Shown: positions 22,886 to 32,077, counted from the stretch's first letter. The stretch: 64,000 nucleotides of DNA from Pseudomonas rustica (GCF_018336155.1 NZ_JAGYHF010000005.1:186001-250000); one strand, 5' to 3'. The notes: generated by a model not told the origin, from the letters alone. Translations and numbers: made by a program.

Positions 22886-24348
22886 GTGCTCCACTGGAAA
22901 TCCTGCCGTTCGGTTTCGCCCGGCGGTTTGGCGTGCTGCTGGACGCTGCGGGCTCCCGCCTGCTCATTCGTGCCGACACGTCGCTGACCGCGCTGGCCGA
23001 AGTGCGTCGCTTATGTGCTCGCGAACTGTCAATCGAGGTGCTTGAGCCAGAGCCTTTTGCCGCGCGTCTGGCCGCCACCTATCGCGAAGGCCAGAGCGCC
23101 GCGCAACAGGTCGCGCAAGGGCTGGACGATGAACTGGATCTGCTCAGCCTCGCCGAGCAGGTGCCGCAAACCGCCGACCTGCTCGAGCAACAGGGCGATG
23201 CGCCGGTGATCCGCCTGATCAACGCGCTGCTGAGCGAAGCGGTGCGCGCGCAGGCCTCGGATGTTCATCTGGAAACCTTCGAGCAATACCTGTCGGTGCG
23301 CATGCGCGTCGACGGTCAGTTGCGCGAGATGCTCAGGCCCAAACGCGAACTGGCGACGTTGCTGGTGTCGCGGATCAAGGTCATGGCGCGGCTCGACATC
23401 GCCGAAAAACGTGTGCCGCAGGACGGCCGGATAGCTTTGCGTCTGGCCGGGCACGAAGTCGATGTGCGCGTCTCGACACTGCCGTCGGCGCATGGCGAGC
23501 GGGTGGTGCTGCGCTTGCTCGACAAGCAGGCCGGACGTCTGGAACTGCAACGTCTGGGCATGCCGGACGACACCCTCGCCAGCCTGCAAAACCTGCTCGC
23601 CAAACCTCACGGGATTTTACTGGTGACCGGACCGACCGGATCGGGCAAAACCACCAGTTTGTATGCGGCGTTGAGCAGCCTGAACGATCCGTCGCGCAAC
23701 ATTCTTACGGTCGAGGATCCGATCGAATATCACCTGCCGGGGATCGGCCAAATGCCGGTCAATGCGAAAGTCGAGATGACTTTCGCGCGGGGCTTGCGCG
23801 CCATTCTGCGGCAGGATCCGGACGTGGTGATGGTCGGTGAAATCCGTGATCGAGAGACCGCGCAAATTGCTGTGCAGGCTTCGTTGACCGGGCATCTGGT
23901 GCTGTCGACGTTGCACACCAACAGCGCGGTCGGCGCGGTGACGCGGCTGGTCGACATGGGCGTGGATGCGTACTTGCTGGCCTCGTCGTTGGTTGGTGTG
24001 CTTGCGCAACGCTTGTTGCGCACGTTGTGTGTGCATTGCAAGGCGCCGTACTTCGCTGATGACGAGACTCGCCTGCGTCTGGATTTGCAACCCACGCAGA
24101 CCGTGGCGTTGTTTCGGCCGCAGGGCTGTGAGCATTGCCAGCACGGTTATCGCGGACGCATTGGCATCTATGAATTGATCAGCATCACCGAACCGGTGGC
24201 AGCGCTGATTCATCGAGGTGCCAGCGAGCGCGAACTGATCGACGCCACGCGCAAGGATTCGCGCAGTCTGTTTGAGGCCGGTCGGCAACGCGTGCTCGAC
24301 GGCGTCACCAGCGTCGATGAGTGGCTGCGCGTGACGCAGGAGAACTGA
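22882..24348 (+). CDS. gspE: Type II secretion ATPase GspE
   Basis: Cytoplasmic hexameric ATPase that drives pseudopilus assembly. Walker A is GPTGSGKTTS (about residue 250), with the Asp box (NILTVEDPIEY), Walker B (DPDVVMVGEIRD) and His box (LVLSTLHTNS). The Zn-binding tetracysteine motif is split as CVHC and CEHC about 34 residues apart. 488 aa. It overlaps gspD by 4 nt. Confidence 0.96.
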   Translation: MSAPLEILPFGFARRFGVLLDAAGSRLLIRADTSLTALAEVRRLCARELSIEVLEPEPFAARLAATYREGQSAAQQVAQGLDDELDLLSLAEQVPQTADLLEQQGDAPVIRLINALLSEAVRAQASDVHLETFEQYLSVRMRVDGQLREMLRPKRELATLLVSRIKVMARLDIAEKRVPQDGRIALRLAGHEVDVRVSTLPSAHGERVVLRLLDKQAGRLELQRLGMPDDTLASLQNLLAKPHGILLVTGPTGSGKTTSLYAALSSLNDPSRNILTVEDPIEYHLPGIGQMPVNAKVEMTFARGLRAILRQDPDVVMVGEIRDRETAQIAVQASLTGHLVLSTLHTNSAVGAVTRLVDMGVDAYLLASSLVGVLAQRLLRTLCVHCKAPYFADDETRLRLDLQPTQTVALFRPQGCEHCQHGYRGRIGIYELISITEPVAALIHRGASERELIDATRKDSRSLFEAGRQRVLDGVTSVDEWLRVTQEN

Positions 24349-24351
24349 GCG

Positions 24352-25551
24352 ATGCCGACCTTCGATTACCGCGCCGAAAACGCTCAGGGCCATCGCTGCC
24401 GAGGCCGGCTCGAAGCCGAAAATCCAAGGCACGCGCGGCAGCTGTTGCGAGAGCGGGGACTGTGGCCGTTTCAACTCAAAGAGCTGCGCGGTGAACAGGG
24501 TGCGAGGCGTGCCGGTCGCTTGAGCGCTGCCGATCTGGCGTTGCTGACGTTGCAGCTGTCGACGCTGGTGCAGGCCGGTTTGCCGCTGGAAGAAGCGCTG
24601 GAAGTGGTCGCCCGACAAACCAGCAAACGGCGCGTTGCCGGGTTGTTGTGGGCGGTGCGTGGCCGAGTCATGGAAGGCCATGCGCTGGCCGTCGCGTTAA
24701 GCAAGTTTCCTGCGGCGTTTCCCGAATTGTTCCGCGCCACGGTGGCGGCGGGTGAGCGCTCGGGCCATCTCGGTCATGTGCTGGAGCAACTGGCCGCTTA
24801 CACCCAGGCGCGGCAGGCGTCGCGACAAAAGATTCAGATGGCGCTGATCTATCCGTCGATTCTGATGTTCGCCAGCGTGGCAATCGTTGGTTTTCTGCTC
24901 GGCTACGTGGTGCCGGACGTGGTGAAAATTTTCGTCGACAGCGGCCAGCCGTTGCCGTTACTGACCCGCGCATTGATCAGCCTCAGCGACGGTGTACGTC
25001 AGTTCGGTCTGGTGTTTCTTGGCGGCGCGCTGGCGCTGTTTAGTGGCTGGCGCTGGAGTTTGCGGCAGCCGCTCTGGCGGCTGCGCTGGCATGCGCTGGC
25101 ATTGAATATTCCGCTGATCGGCGTGTTACTGCGCGCCATGGAAGCGGCGCGATTCGCCAGCACTCTGGCGATCCTCGGCAAGAGCGCCGTGCCCTTGGTC
25201 GATGCGCTGGAAATCGCCGCCGCCGTCATCGGCAACCAAACCATCCGCGCACGCATGAGTGAGGTCGCCCGCTCGGTGCGCGAAGGCTCGACGCTGACCC
25301 GCAGCCTGGAACGCAGTGGCGATATCCCGCCGATGATGCTGCACATGATCGCCAGCGGTGAACGCGCCGGCGAGCTCGACGCCATGCTCGCCCGCGCCGC
25401 CGAACAACAGGAAGCCAGCCTCGCTGCGCGCATCGCCTTGATGGTGAGTTTGTTCGAGCCGGCGATGCTGCTGGTGATGGGCGCGGTGGTGTTGCTGATC
25501 GTCCTCGCCATCCTCCTTCCGATCCTCAGTCTCAACCAATTGGTGAATTGA
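24352..25551 (+). CDS. gspF: Type II secretion inner-membrane platform protein GspF
   Basis: Polytopic platform protein with two repeated GspF cytoplasmic helical domains (about residues 65-190 and 265-390) and three hydrophobic segments, including SILMFASVAIVGFLLGYVVP and the C-terminal LLVMGAVVLLIVLAILLPIL. 399 aa, normal length. It starts 3 nt after gspE. Confidence 0.95.
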   Translation: MPTFDYRAENAQGHRCRGRLEAENPRHARQLLRERGLWPFQLKELRGEQGARRAGRLSAADLALLTLQLSTLVQAGLPLEEALEVVARQTSKRRVAGLLWAVRGRVMEGHALAVALSKFPAAFPELFRATVAAGERSGHLGHVLEQLAAYTQARQASRQKIQMALIYPSILMFASVAIVGFLLGYVVPDVVKIFVDSGQPLPLLTRALISLSDGVRQFGLVFLGGALALFSGWRWSLRQPLWRLRWHALALNIPLIGVLLRAMEAARFASTLAILGKSAVPLVDALEIAAAVIGNQTIRARMSEVARSVREGSTLTRSLERSGDIPPMMLHMIASGERAGELDAMLARAAEQQEASLAARIALMVSLFEPAMLLVMGAVVLLIVLAILLPILSLNQLVN

Positions 25552-25554
25552 TCC

Positions 25555-26013
25555 ATGGCTCTTTTGCACAGAAAAACAGCGACCGCGCAGCGCGGTTTCA
25601 CCCTGATCGAAATCATGGTCGTGGTGGTGATCATCGGCATCCTCGGCGCGATTGTTGTGCCGCAATTCATGAGCCGACCGGATCAGGCGAAAACCACCGC
25701 GGCGAAGATCGACATTCAGGCGATCGCCACGGCGCTGGAGATATATCGCCTCGACAACGCGCGGTATCCGACCACGCAGCAGGGGCTGGAAGCGTTGGTG
25801 AAACGCCCGAGCGGCACCCCGGCGGCGCGCAACTGGAATCCTGCCGGTTATTTGAAAAGTCTGGCGCGCGATCCGTGGGGCACGCCGTATCAATACCTCA
25901 TTCCCGGCACGCGTGCGGTGGGTGGCGGTTATGACTTGTATTCGCTGGGTTCCGATGGCGTCAGCGGCGGTGACGGCCACGCTGCCGATATCGGCAACTG
26001 GGCCATCGATTGA
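25555..26013 (+). CDS. gspG: Major pseudopilin GspG
   Basis: Main subunit of the T2SS pseudopilus. The prepilin peptidase site is G^FTLIEIMVVVVIIGILGA with Glu5, preceded by a short basic leader. The C-terminal part has YRLDNARYPTTQQGLEALV and the Ca-site region SLGSDGVSGGDGHAADIGNW, which are hallmarks of GspG. 152 aa. No prepilin peptidase gene is in the cluster, so PilD encoded elsewhere would process it. Confidence 0.96.
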   Translation: MALLHRKTATAQRGFTLIEIMVVVVIIGILGAIVVPQFMSRPDQAKTTAAKIDIQAIATALEIYRLDNARYPTTQQGLEALVKRPSGTPAARNWNPAGYLKSLARDPWGTPYQYLIPGTRAVGGGYDLYSLGSDGVSGGDGHAADIGNWAID

Positions 26014-26480
26014 TGCGCCAGCGCTGCCGGGGTTTCACCTTGCTGGAGTTGATGGTGGTCATGGTGCTGATCGGCGTGCTGCTGGGTTTGGTCAGCCTGG
26101 TGGGCGGCAGCAATCCGGCGCAAGTGGCCCGGCAGGAGGCGAGTCGGATTGCGCGGGTGATCGAGCAGTTTCGCGAACGGGCGGTGCTGGAAGGGCGGGA
26201 GTTTGGTGTGGGGGTTAGCCAGGAGGGTTATCGCGTTCTGCAGCTTGGCGAGCGGGGTTGGTCGCCTTTAATGGCTTTGCAAACATGGCCGCCGGAGCTG
26301 CAGCCGCGACTTGCTGTGGAGGGCCTGCCGGTACGCTTGGCGAGCAGCGCAGAAATGCCGCAATTGTTGATTCTGAGCAGCGATGAAATCAGCGCGTTTA
26401 CTTTGCAGTTGGCAAGCCGCGAGCGAGTTTGGGCGGGTCTGTCTTCGGACGGTTTGAGCGAGGTCTCGCTTGATGAGTGA
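26010..26480 (+). CDS. gspH: Minor pseudopilin GspH
   Basis: Minor pseudopilin with processing site G^FTLLELMVVMVLIGVLLG and Glu5 after a short basic leader (MRQRCR). 156 aa with a GspH-type beta-rich C-terminal domain. It overlaps gspG by 4 nt and gspI by 8 nt. Confidence 0.9.
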   Translation: MMRQRCRGFTLLELMVVMVLIGVLLGLVSLVGGSNPAQVARQEASRIARVIEQFRERAVLEGREFGVGVSQEGYRVLQLGERGWSPLMALQTWPPELQPRLAVEGLPVRLASSAEMPQLLILSSDEISAFTLQLASRERVWAGLSSDGLSEVSLDE

Positions 26481-26856
26481 CCGACCGCTGATCAAGCGCA
26501 TGCGAGGTTTCACGCTGCTGGAAGTCATGGTCGCGCTGACGGTTTTCGCCGTACTCGCAGCAGCGATTCTTTCGGCAAGTCGTTACGTGGTGCAGCAGAG
26601 TGGTGCGGCTGAGCAACGGTTGTTTGCCGCGTGGTTGGCGGATAACCATTTGAACGAACTGCGCCTGCAACGCACGTGGGTCGCCGGACAACAGCAGCAG
26701 ATCGTGCACATGGATCGCCGCGAATGGCGGCTACGTCAGCATCTGCGCGAGGTCGATGTATCGGGGCTGTTCACGGTGGAGCTGGAAGTCAGTCTCGCCG
26801 ACAGCAATCAACCGTTGTATCGCACGACTGCGCGGTTGCAGGGCCGCCATGAATAG
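26473..26856 (+). CDS. gspI: Minor pseudopilin GspI
   Basis: Pseudopilus tip protein. The processing site is G^FTLLEVMVALTVFAVLAA with Glu5. 127 aa from the ATG at 26473; a TTG at 26470 is in frame but unnecessary. The order gspH-I-J-K and the small size identify it. It would form the tip complex with GspJ and GspK. Confidence 0.92.
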   Translation: MSDRPLIKRMRGFTLLEVMVALTVFAVLAAAILSASRYVVQQSGAAEQRLFAAWLADNHLNELRLQRTWVAGQQQQIVHMDRREWRLRQHLREVDVSGLFTVELEVSLADSNQPLYRTTARLQGRHE

Positions 26857-27340
26857 CCAGCGTGGTTTCACCTTGCTGGAACTGGTGATCGCGATGGCGA
26901 TTTTCGCCGTGCTCGGTCTCGCCAGTTGGCGCCTGTTCGACAGCGTGGTGCGCGTGCAACAGGCGACGGCGAGTCATGAGCGCGCTTTCAGAAGTCTGCA
27001 ACGCGCGGTGGCGGTGATCGAGCGCGATCTGCTGCACATCACCGAACAGCCGGTGGTGTTGAATGCCGGGCAACTGAGCGTGCAACGCAGTAACTGGCGC
27101 AATCCGCTGGATCAACCGCGCAGCGAACGTCAGGAGCTGACGTATCGCTTGCTCGGCGACGTGTTGTGGCGCGAGAGCCGTGCCGAGGGCTCGCTGACGA
27201 TGCAGCGGCAGAAGTTGCTGGAGGAAGTCGTGGATCTGCGCTGGCGGCTGCTTGATGATTCTGCGATGGAGTTTCAGCTCTCGACCCGACGCTATGAGGG
27301 CATTCGCCGGGTGCTGCTGTTGCCGGGAGCCTTGCCATGA
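26849..27340 (+). CDS. gspJ: Minor pseudopilin GspJ
   Basis: Tip-complex pseudopilin with processing site G^FTLLELVIAMAIFAVLGL immediately after MNSQR. 163 aa from the ATG at 26849; the frame is open further upstream but that part overlaps gspI and has no signal. The C-terminal domain carries LLEEVVDLRWRLLD as in GspJ. It overlaps gspI by 8 nt and gspK by 4 nt. Confidence 0.92.
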   Translation: MNSQRGFTLLELVIAMAIFAVLGLASWRLFDSVVRVQQATASHERAFRSLQRAVAVIERDLLHITEQPVVLNAGQLSVQRSNWRNPLDQPRSERQELTYRLLGDVLWRESRAEGSLTMQRQKLLEEVVDLRWRLLDDSAMEFQLSTRRYEGIRRVLLLPGALP

Positions 27341-28185
27341 AACACCGGCAACGGGGGTTGGCGTTGATCAGTGTGATGCTGGTGTTGAGCCTCGCTTTGC
27401 TGATCACCAGCGGCCTATTGCGCAGTCATCGACTGGCCTTGCAGAGCAGCGCGCAACAGCTGCAAACCCTGCATTTGCGTCAGTTGGCGGTGAGCGGAGA
27501 AATCTGGGCGCTACGGCGTTTGCACAAGGCTTTTGTTGAACAGCAGAACCACGTCGAGATGCTCCGCGACTGGCCGCAAATCACTCCTGAACTGAGCAGC
27601 GAAGACGCGAAAGTCGAGGTGCAGATCGAAGACCTGTCAGCGCGTTTCAATCTCAATGCATTGCTGCATCAGGGGCAGATTGATGCGGTGACGCTTGAGC
27701 GCTGGGCGCGATTGCTCGAATTGCTGGAGTTGCCCGCGCTGCGACCTGATCAGGTCGGATTGTTATCCGAGGTGAGCCAATTACGTTTGCTGCCGGGTTT
27801 CGACGCGCCAACGTTGTGGCGCCTTGAACCTTGGGTAGCGCTGCTGCCCACGGATGCGACGCTGAATATCAATTCGGCACCGGCATTGTTGCTGCGGGTA
27901 CTTGAAATTGAACCGGACATAGCTGACGCCCTCGTTCGTCAGCGTCCGACAACCTCATGGCACAGCGTTCAAGCCTTCAGCGCCGACCCATTAATCGCTG
28001 ATGCTGGAATCAATACCCATGGACTCGGCGTCGACAGTCGCTGGCATCGCATCAGCGTGCGCGTGGTGCAAGACCAGCATGTGTTGACGCTGAGCACTGA
28101 CGTCGAGTTCGTCGTAAAAACCGCCCAGCTGAAAGTCCTGCAACGTCGTTTACTTCCCTCCCGCGGCCTCGAGATAACGCAATGA
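27337..28185 (+). CDS. gspK: Minor pseudopilin GspK
   Basis: Large tip pseudopilin that caps the pseudopilus. The leader MKHRQRG precedes LALISVMLVLSLALLITS, which lacks Glu5, as is normal for GspK. The helical-insert region contains FNLNALL and the helix-hairpin-like SAPALLLRVLEIEPDIADALV. 282 aa, within the usual 270-330 range. Confidence 0.92.
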   Translation: MKHRQRGLALISVMLVLSLALLITSGLLRSHRLALQSSAQQLQTLHLRQLAVSGEIWALRRLHKAFVEQQNHVEMLRDWPQITPELSSEDAKVEVQIEDLSARFNLNALLHQGQIDAVTLERWARLLELLELPALRPDQVGLLSEVSQLRLLPGFDAPTLWRLEPWVALLPTDATLNINSAPALLLRVLEIEPDIADALVRQRPTTSWHSVQAFSADPLIADAGINTHGLGVDSRWHRISVRVVQDQHVLTLSTDVEFVVKTAQLKVLQRRLLPSRGLEITQ

Positions 28186-29276
28186 AAAACTGGCTTTACC
28201 TGACCGCCGAAGGGCTTGTAGACCTGTCGACTGACTGGCCGTGTTGCCTGTGGTCGCACACCGGCCAACGCCAATCGATGCCGCTGCATCAAGCCGCACA
28301 AGTACTGCGCGGACAAAAAATCGACCTGCTGCTGCCCATCGAATCCTGCAGTTGGCTGCGTAGCGAACCTTGGCCCGGGCGCCGTGCGCCCGCCGCGCAG
28401 GCGCTGGCATTTGCTGTGGAGGAACAGCTTGGCGAAGCGCTCGACACTGTGCATTTGAGCGTTGGCAAAGCGGACGCCGAGCGACGTTATCCGCTGATGG
28501 TCATCGCTCGTGAGCGCCTGGCCGCGGTGTTGCCACTGCTCGCCGAAAGTGGTTTGCAAGTGCGCTCGGTGTTCATCGATGCCGACTTGTTGCCCACGGA
28601 TCAGCCGATCGGCATCCGCTGGTTCGGACGCTGGTTGCTGGGCGGGGCATTGCCGGCGCGGCTTGCAGTGACGGAGGAAGGTTTGGTCGCGCTGAACGGC
28701 GTGTTGCCCGAGGACATGGTTTGGGTCGATGAGCCGGATGAACAGGCATTGCTGGCAGAAGGTTTTCGACAAGCGATCAATCTGCGTCATGGTGAGTTTG
28801 CGCCACGGCATTCGTCGTTGCCGTGGCGTTCGCTGGCGGCGGTGCTGCTGACCTTTTTGTTGCTGGGCGTAGGCGCCAGCGAAACGCGGTTCCGTTTCCT
28901 TGACGGCGAAACCCGGCGTCTCGCCGAGCACAATGCACAGCGCTTCAAAACGCTGTATCCACAGCACGGGCAAATCGTCGATCTGACCGCGCAGATGCGG
29001 GCGATTCAGGGTTTGCCAGCGCAGTCTCGCGACACTCAGGTTGCGGCGCTGGTCAGGTTGATCGAGCAGGTGATTGGCGCGAGTCAGGTCGAGGTCAAAC
29101 GCATCGATTTTGCCGAGGTCGATGGCTGGAAAGTGCAATTGACGGCCAACAGTTTTGCCGAGCTTGAGCAGTTGCGTGAACGCGGGCGTCAGCAAGGTCT
29201 GGCGATCAAGATTGATGGCGCGAGCAAGATGGGCGATCGGGTGACGGCGACACTGACGTGGGAGGCGGGCGTATGA
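28182..29276 (+). CDS. gspL: Type II secretion protein GspL
   Basis: Inner-membrane protein that couples GspE to the platform. An actin-like cytoplasmic domain (about 1-210) is followed by a transmembrane helix (SLAAVLLTFLLLGVGA, about 212-227) and a periplasmic ferredoxin-like domain. 364 aa. It overlaps gspK and gspM by 4 nt each. Sequence conservation is low, so the call leans on order and topology. Confidence 0.88.
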   Translation: MKNWLYLTAEGLVDLSTDWPCCLWSHTGQRQSMPLHQAAQVLRGQKIDLLLPIESCSWLRSEPWPGRRAPAAQALAFAVEEQLGEALDTVHLSVGKADAERRYPLMVIARERLAAVLPLLAESGLQVRSVFIDADLLPTDQPIGIRWFGRWLLGGALPARLAVTEEGLVALNGVLPEDMVWVDEPDEQALLAEGFRQAINLRHGEFAPRHSSLPWRSLAAVLLTFLLLGVGASETRFRFLDGETRRLAEHNAQRFKTLYPQHGQIVDLTAQMRAIQGLPAQSRDTQVAALVRLIEQVIGASQVEVKRIDFAEVDGWKVQLTANSFAELEQLRERGRQQGLAIKIDGASKMGDRVTATLTWEAGV

Positions 29277-29719
29277 AGTCTGATGATTACGTTCAGCGTT
29301 GGCGGCGTTTGTCGCGCCGTGAGCGTGGGTTGATCCTGCTGCTGATGGCGGGGTTGCTGGGTGGTGCGGTGTTTACCTGGATCTGGCAACCAAGCGTGCA
29401 ACGGCTGGAAGCGCTCGAGCGGCAATATCGTCAGCAACAGGCTTTTGCAATTCAATTGGATCGCGCCCAACCACCAAGCAGTTCGGCGTTCGACGCGACT
29501 CAGCCGTTGTCGTTAAGGATCAGCGAAAGCCTCAACTCGACCGGGCTTGAGGTGCAGCAAATGGACAGCGATAACGAGCAGATCCGTCTGACCCTTAGCG
29601 GCCCGCCCGAGCCATTGTTGCTCTGGCTGGACAGGCTTGAACGTGACGGCGTGGTGCTGCAATCGCTGAGCCTGGAGCCGCGCGACAATCTGCTGGAAGC
29701 GCGGCTACAGCTCAGATAG
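29273..29719 (+). CDS. gspM: Type II secretion protein GspM
   Basis: Small bitopic partner of GspL. A cytoplasmic basic segment (RWRRLSRRERG) precedes the transmembrane helix LILLLMAGLLGGAVFTWIW and a periplasmic coiled coil plus ferredoxin-like domain. 148 aa from the ATG at 29273. It is the last gene of the operon; its stop overlaps by 8 nt the convergent MFS gene, and there is no gspN or gspO. Confidence 0.87.
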   Translation: MKSDDYVQRWRRLSRRERGLILLLMAGLLGGAVFTWIWQPSVQRLEALERQYRQQQAFAIQLDRAQPPSSSAFDATQPLSLRISESLNSTGLEVQQMDSDNEQIRLTLSGPPEPLLLWLDRLERDGVVLQSLSLEPRDNLLEARLQLR

Positions 29720-30986
29720 TCGCGCCAGTCAGGGGCGGCAGTTTCGCCAGTTTCAATGCCACCAACAGCGCGATCAGCAACAACGCGCCGATGAACAACC
29801 CGATGCCGTTCCAGCCGCCAAGGTGCCAGAACACGCCGCCCGCAGTACCTGCGATGCTCGAGCCGGCGTAGTAGCTGAACAGGTACAGCGACGACGCCTG
29901 GCCTTTGGCTTTGAGCGCGCGGCGGCCGATCCAGCTGCTGGCCACCGAGTGCGCGCCGAAGAAACCGAAAGTGAAAATCAGCATGCCGACAATCACCAGC
30001 GGCAACGGCGTGAACAGGGTCAACGCGAGGCCGACGAACATCAGCGCAATGGTCGCCCAGAGCACTTTGCGACGGCCAAGTTTGTCGGCCAGCGAACCGA
30101 TTTTCGCCGAGCTGTAAATGCCCGACAGGTACACCACCGAGAGCAAACCCACAAAGACTTGATCAAGGTTGTACGGCGCCGCCAGCAAGCGATAACCGAT
30201 GTAGTTGAACAGCGTGACAAACGCACCCATCAACACGAACGCTTCGAGAAACAGCAGCGGCAAACCGGCATCACGAAAATGCATGGTGAAGCCGTCGAGC
30301 AGACTGCGCGGGTGCAGCGAACGTGAACGGAAATTGCGCGACTCCGGAAGAATCTTCCAGAACACCGCTGCGGCAATCATCGCCAGACCGCCGATCACCA
30401 GCATCGCCGTGTGCCAGCTGACAAAGTCGATCAACACGCCGGTGATCAAGCGCCCGCTCATCCCGCCAATCGCGTTGCCGCCGATGTACAAACCCATCGC
30501 CAGGCCGATGTGCTGAGGGTGAATTTCTTCACTCAGATAAGTCATCGCCACCGCCGCCAGGCCACTCAGCGACAGGCCGATCAGTGCACGCATGATCAGC
30601 ACGCCTTCCCAACTCGGCATCATTGCACTGGCCATGGTGCAAATCGCTGCGGCGAAAAGCGCAGTCACCATCACCGGTTTGCGCCCGACCCGATCAGAAA
30701 TCGGCCCGGTGATCAGCAGACCAATAGCGAGCATGCCGGTGGCGACCGAGAGGATCAGACTGCTCTGCGCGGCGTTGATCGAATATTGGTGGGACAGCAG
30801 CGGCATCATCGGCTGCACGCAATACAACAGCGCAAAGGTCGCGAAGCCGCCGCTGAACAGCGCCAGCACCGTGCGCATGAACATCGGCGTGCCTTTTTCG
30901 ATGTAGATCTCTTGCAGCTCGGCGACGACATCGTCGGCTGCAGCAGGCGGAACTTCATGGGCAAGGGGCGCGACAGCAGTTTTCAC
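29712..30986 (-). CDS. MFS transporter (YnfM-like, drug/sugar-efflux type)
   Basis: Twelve-helix major facilitator, probable proton-driven exporter of unknown substrate. The loop 2-3 motif GPISDRVGRKPVMV and its counterpart GSLADKLGRRKVLW mark the two six-helix halves. 424 aa from the GTG at 30986, which has GAGGTCTGAA upstream; an in-frame extension to 31106 would run across the promoter region and is unlikely. It is divergent from a LysR gene, which probably controls it. Confidence 0.88.
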   Translation of the reverse strand: MKTAVAPLAHEVPPAAADDVVAELQEIYIEKGTPMFMRTVLALFSGGFATFALLYCVQPMMPLLSHQYSINAAQSSLILSVATGMLAIGLLITGPISDRVGRKPVMVTALFAAAICTMASAMMPSWEGVLIMRALIGLSLSGLAAVAMTYLSEEIHPQHIGLAMGLYIGGNAIGGMSGRLITGVLIDFVSWHTAMLVIGGLAMIAAAVFWKILPESRNFRSRSLHPRSLLDGFTMHFRDAGLPLLFLEAFVLMGAFVTLFNYIGYRLLAAPYNLDQVFVGLLSVVYLSGIYSSAKIGSLADKLGRRKVLWATIALMFVGLALTLFTPLPLVIVGMLIFTFGFFGAHSVASSWIGRRALKAKGQASSLYLFSYYAGSSIAGTAGGVFWHLGGWNGIGLFIGALLLIALLVALKLAKLPPLTGATI

Positions 30987-31104
30987 TTCAGACCTCGGAG
31001 GGCACAGCCAGGCAGGCAATGAAAAAATCATATAGCTGGCTAATGTTTCTATCCAATATATTGTTCGACCTGTTTGATAGCTTTTACGACCTAATGGGGT
31101 TTTC
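30987..31104. promoter_or_regulatory. Divergent MFS/LysR promoter region with inverted repeats
   Basis: This 118-nt gap is distinctly A/T-rich. It holds the 10-nt palindrome CAATATATTG (31054-31063) and the dyad CTATC (31049-31053) / GATAG (31076-31080). A LysR-family binding site is expected here; which repeat is the operator cannot be decided from the sequence. Confidence 0.45.
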
Positions 31105-32001
31105 ATGGAATTGCGTCATCTGCGCTACTTCATCGCCGTCGCCGAAGAACTGCATTTCGGCCGCGCTGCACAGGTGTTGGGCATCTCGCAGCCGCCGCTG
31201 AGCCAGCAGATTCAGGCGCTGGAACAGGAAGTCGGCGCGCGGCTGTTCGAACGTACCAATCGTCGGGTCGAACTGAGCGAGGCCGGGAGATTGTTTCTCG
31301 AAGAGGCGCGGCTGGTGCTGGCGCAGGTCGATAAGGCAGCGGATGTTGCCCGACGTGCACAACTCGGTGAACTGGGCGAATTGAAGATTGGCTTCACCTC
31401 GTCGGCACCGTTCAACTCGACGATTCCGCAGGCGATATTTTCCTTTCGGCAACGTTTTCCGGCAGTGCACCTGAACCTGCGCGAGATGAGCAGCACGATG
31501 GTTGCCGATGCGTTGGTCGATGAGTCGATTGAAGTCGGCATCATGCGCCCGCTCGGATTGCCGGACTCGCTGAGCGTGGTCGAGTTGATGCGCGAACCGT
31601 TGGTCGCGGTGCTCAGCTCGAAACATCCGCTGGCGCAGGGCTCGGAGGAGGGTTTGTTTTTGGCCGCATTGGCGCATGAGCCATTTGTGTTCTTTCCGCG
31701 CAGTTACGGCAGTGGTCTATATGCGCAGTTATTGAGCCTGGCGCGTGACGCGGGGTTCAGCCCGCATTTTGCGCAAGAGGCGGGTGAGGCGATGACCATC
31801 ATCGGCCTGGTGGCGGCGGGGTTGGGCGTGTCGGTGATGCCGGCGTCGTACCAGCGCATGCGCATTGACGGCGTGGTCTATCGGCCGTTGCTCGATCCGG
31901 AAGCGGTGACGGCGGTGTGGCTGGTACAGCGCAAGGATCAGAAGTCGCCGATGGCCAAGGCGTTTGTTGAACTGCTGACGCGTAAGGTTGAGTCCGCTTA
32001 A
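31105..32001 (+). CDS. LysR-family transcriptional regulator
   Basis: N-terminal winged helix-turn-helix (ELRHLRYFIAVAEELHFGRA to residue about 60, with ISQPPLSQQIQALE as recognition region) and a periplasmic-binding-like effector domain (about 90-290). 298 aa, standard. It resembles BenM/CatR-like members in the LHFGRAA segment. Divergent transcription from the MFS gene suggests an activator or repressor of that gene. Confidence 0.9.
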   Translation: MELRHLRYFIAVAEELHFGRAAQVLGISQPPLSQQIQALEQEVGARLFERTNRRVELSEAGRLFLEEARLVLAQVDKAADVARRAQLGELGELKIGFTSSAPFNSTIPQAIFSFRQRFPAVHLNLREMSSTMVADALVDESIEVGIMRPLGLPDSLSVVELMREPLVAVLSSKHPLAQGSEEGLFLAALAHEPFVFFPRSYGSGLYAQLLSLARDAGFSPHFAQEAGEAMTIIGLVAAGLGVSVMPASYQRMRIDGVVYRPLLDPEAVTAVWLVQRKDQKSPMAKAFVELLTRKVESA

Positions 32002-32067
32002 AAGATCGCAGCCTTCGGCAGCTCCTACCTCGATTTATGTAGGAGCTGCCGAAGGCTGCGATCTTTT
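32000..32067. repeat. REP-type palindrome, GATCGCAGCC family
   Basis: Perfect 29-nt arms (32000-32028 and 32039-32067) with core GATCGCAGCCTTCGGCAGCT and a 10-nt loop. It starts at the last base of the LysR stop codon and lies between two convergent genes, so it can serve as a bidirectional terminator (A-run on one side, T-run on the other). Confidence 0.88.
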
Positions 32068-32077
32068 GATCTTGCCG

